A stretch of 47,573 bases of DNA from an uncultured Porphyromonadaceae bacterium (GTDB taxonomy: Bacteria; Bacteroidota; Bacteroidia; Bacteroidales; Muribaculaceae), in NCBI GenBank assembly GCA_947178305.1, contig CAMWXV010000004.1:1-47573 (forward strand). Direction: 5' to 3'. Of this stretch, positions 47,553-47,573 are shown one piece after another (positions within the stretch are counted from its first letter, which is position 1; every line of letters begins with the position of its first letter). The notes below the pieces were generated by a model. The model was not told the DNA's origin. It made no database searches and saw nothing but the letters and a program-made list of their open reading frames with translations. The position numbers were made by a program, and so were the translations under genes.

Positions 47553-47573
47553 CTCAAAAAATACTCTTTGGTG

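Overview
The window looks like a chromosomal core segment of a Bacteroidales gut bacterium, probably of the Muribaculaceae type; the family is an inference from gene content, not something tested. The evidence is: repeated exact TAnnTTTG -7 boxes, many with TTTG or TTGG 18-21 nt upstream (the Bacteroidetes sigma factor signature); near absence of Shine-Dalgarno sequences; Bacteroidetes families (DUF4919, DUF3256, DUF1573, TIGR02757, M64 peptidase, GH89); and C-terminal type IX secretion (T9SS)-like sorting tails. No plasmid, phage, insertion sequence or CRISPR array is visible.

Layout. 1-2059 (+): 3' part of a PgpH-like HD hydrolase, a DUF456-like membrane protein and a DUF4919 protein, closed by a perfect bidirectional terminator facing an M48 protease (-). 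2984-10647 (-): a seven-gene operon encoding a MacAB-TolC-like efflux system (adaptor, ATPase, two permeases, outer-membrane channel) followed by a two-component pair whose regulator is NtrC-like but has no AAA+ domain. 10823-16527 (-): YebC, PheT and a secreted endonuclease I. 16703-20021 (-): HPF, XerC, cytidine deaminase and a C69 peptidase, one tight cluster. 20126-25095: a GH89 alpha-N-acetylglucosaminidase (+), an MBL hydrolase plus RsmI-like methylase pair (-), and LrgA/LrgB (+). 25157-34092 (-): HIT, GreA, serine dehydratase, PpiD, MetK, MeaB and two DUF1573 proteins. 34163-36314: TIGR02757 protein, tRNA-Glu, rpsT, tRNA-Glu (-) and recO (+). 36324-41860: HAD phosphatase plus orphan histidine kinase (-), M64 peptidase (+), XseB/XseA/DUF3256 (-). 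42015-47488: DEAD-box RNA helicase (+) and a 1204-residue LamG/T9SS surface protein (-).

Most interesting regions. The metK leader (31124-31337) has a good promoter, a SAM-II-like pseudoknot aptamer and, starting 5 nt after the aptamer, a 35-codon upstream ORF that stops 4 nt before the metK start codon. This arrangement suggests SAM-controlled translational coupling. Two downstream cistrons (hpf and lrgB) have perfect GGAGG Shine-Dalgarno sequences, which are rare in this phylum. Several start codons (recO, the efflux adaptor, the RsmI-like methylase) lie so close to their -7 boxes that leaderless or near-leaderless mRNAs are predicted. A direct repeat containing tRNA-Glu flanks rpsT. All functional statements rest on motif recognition by eye; no database search was run.
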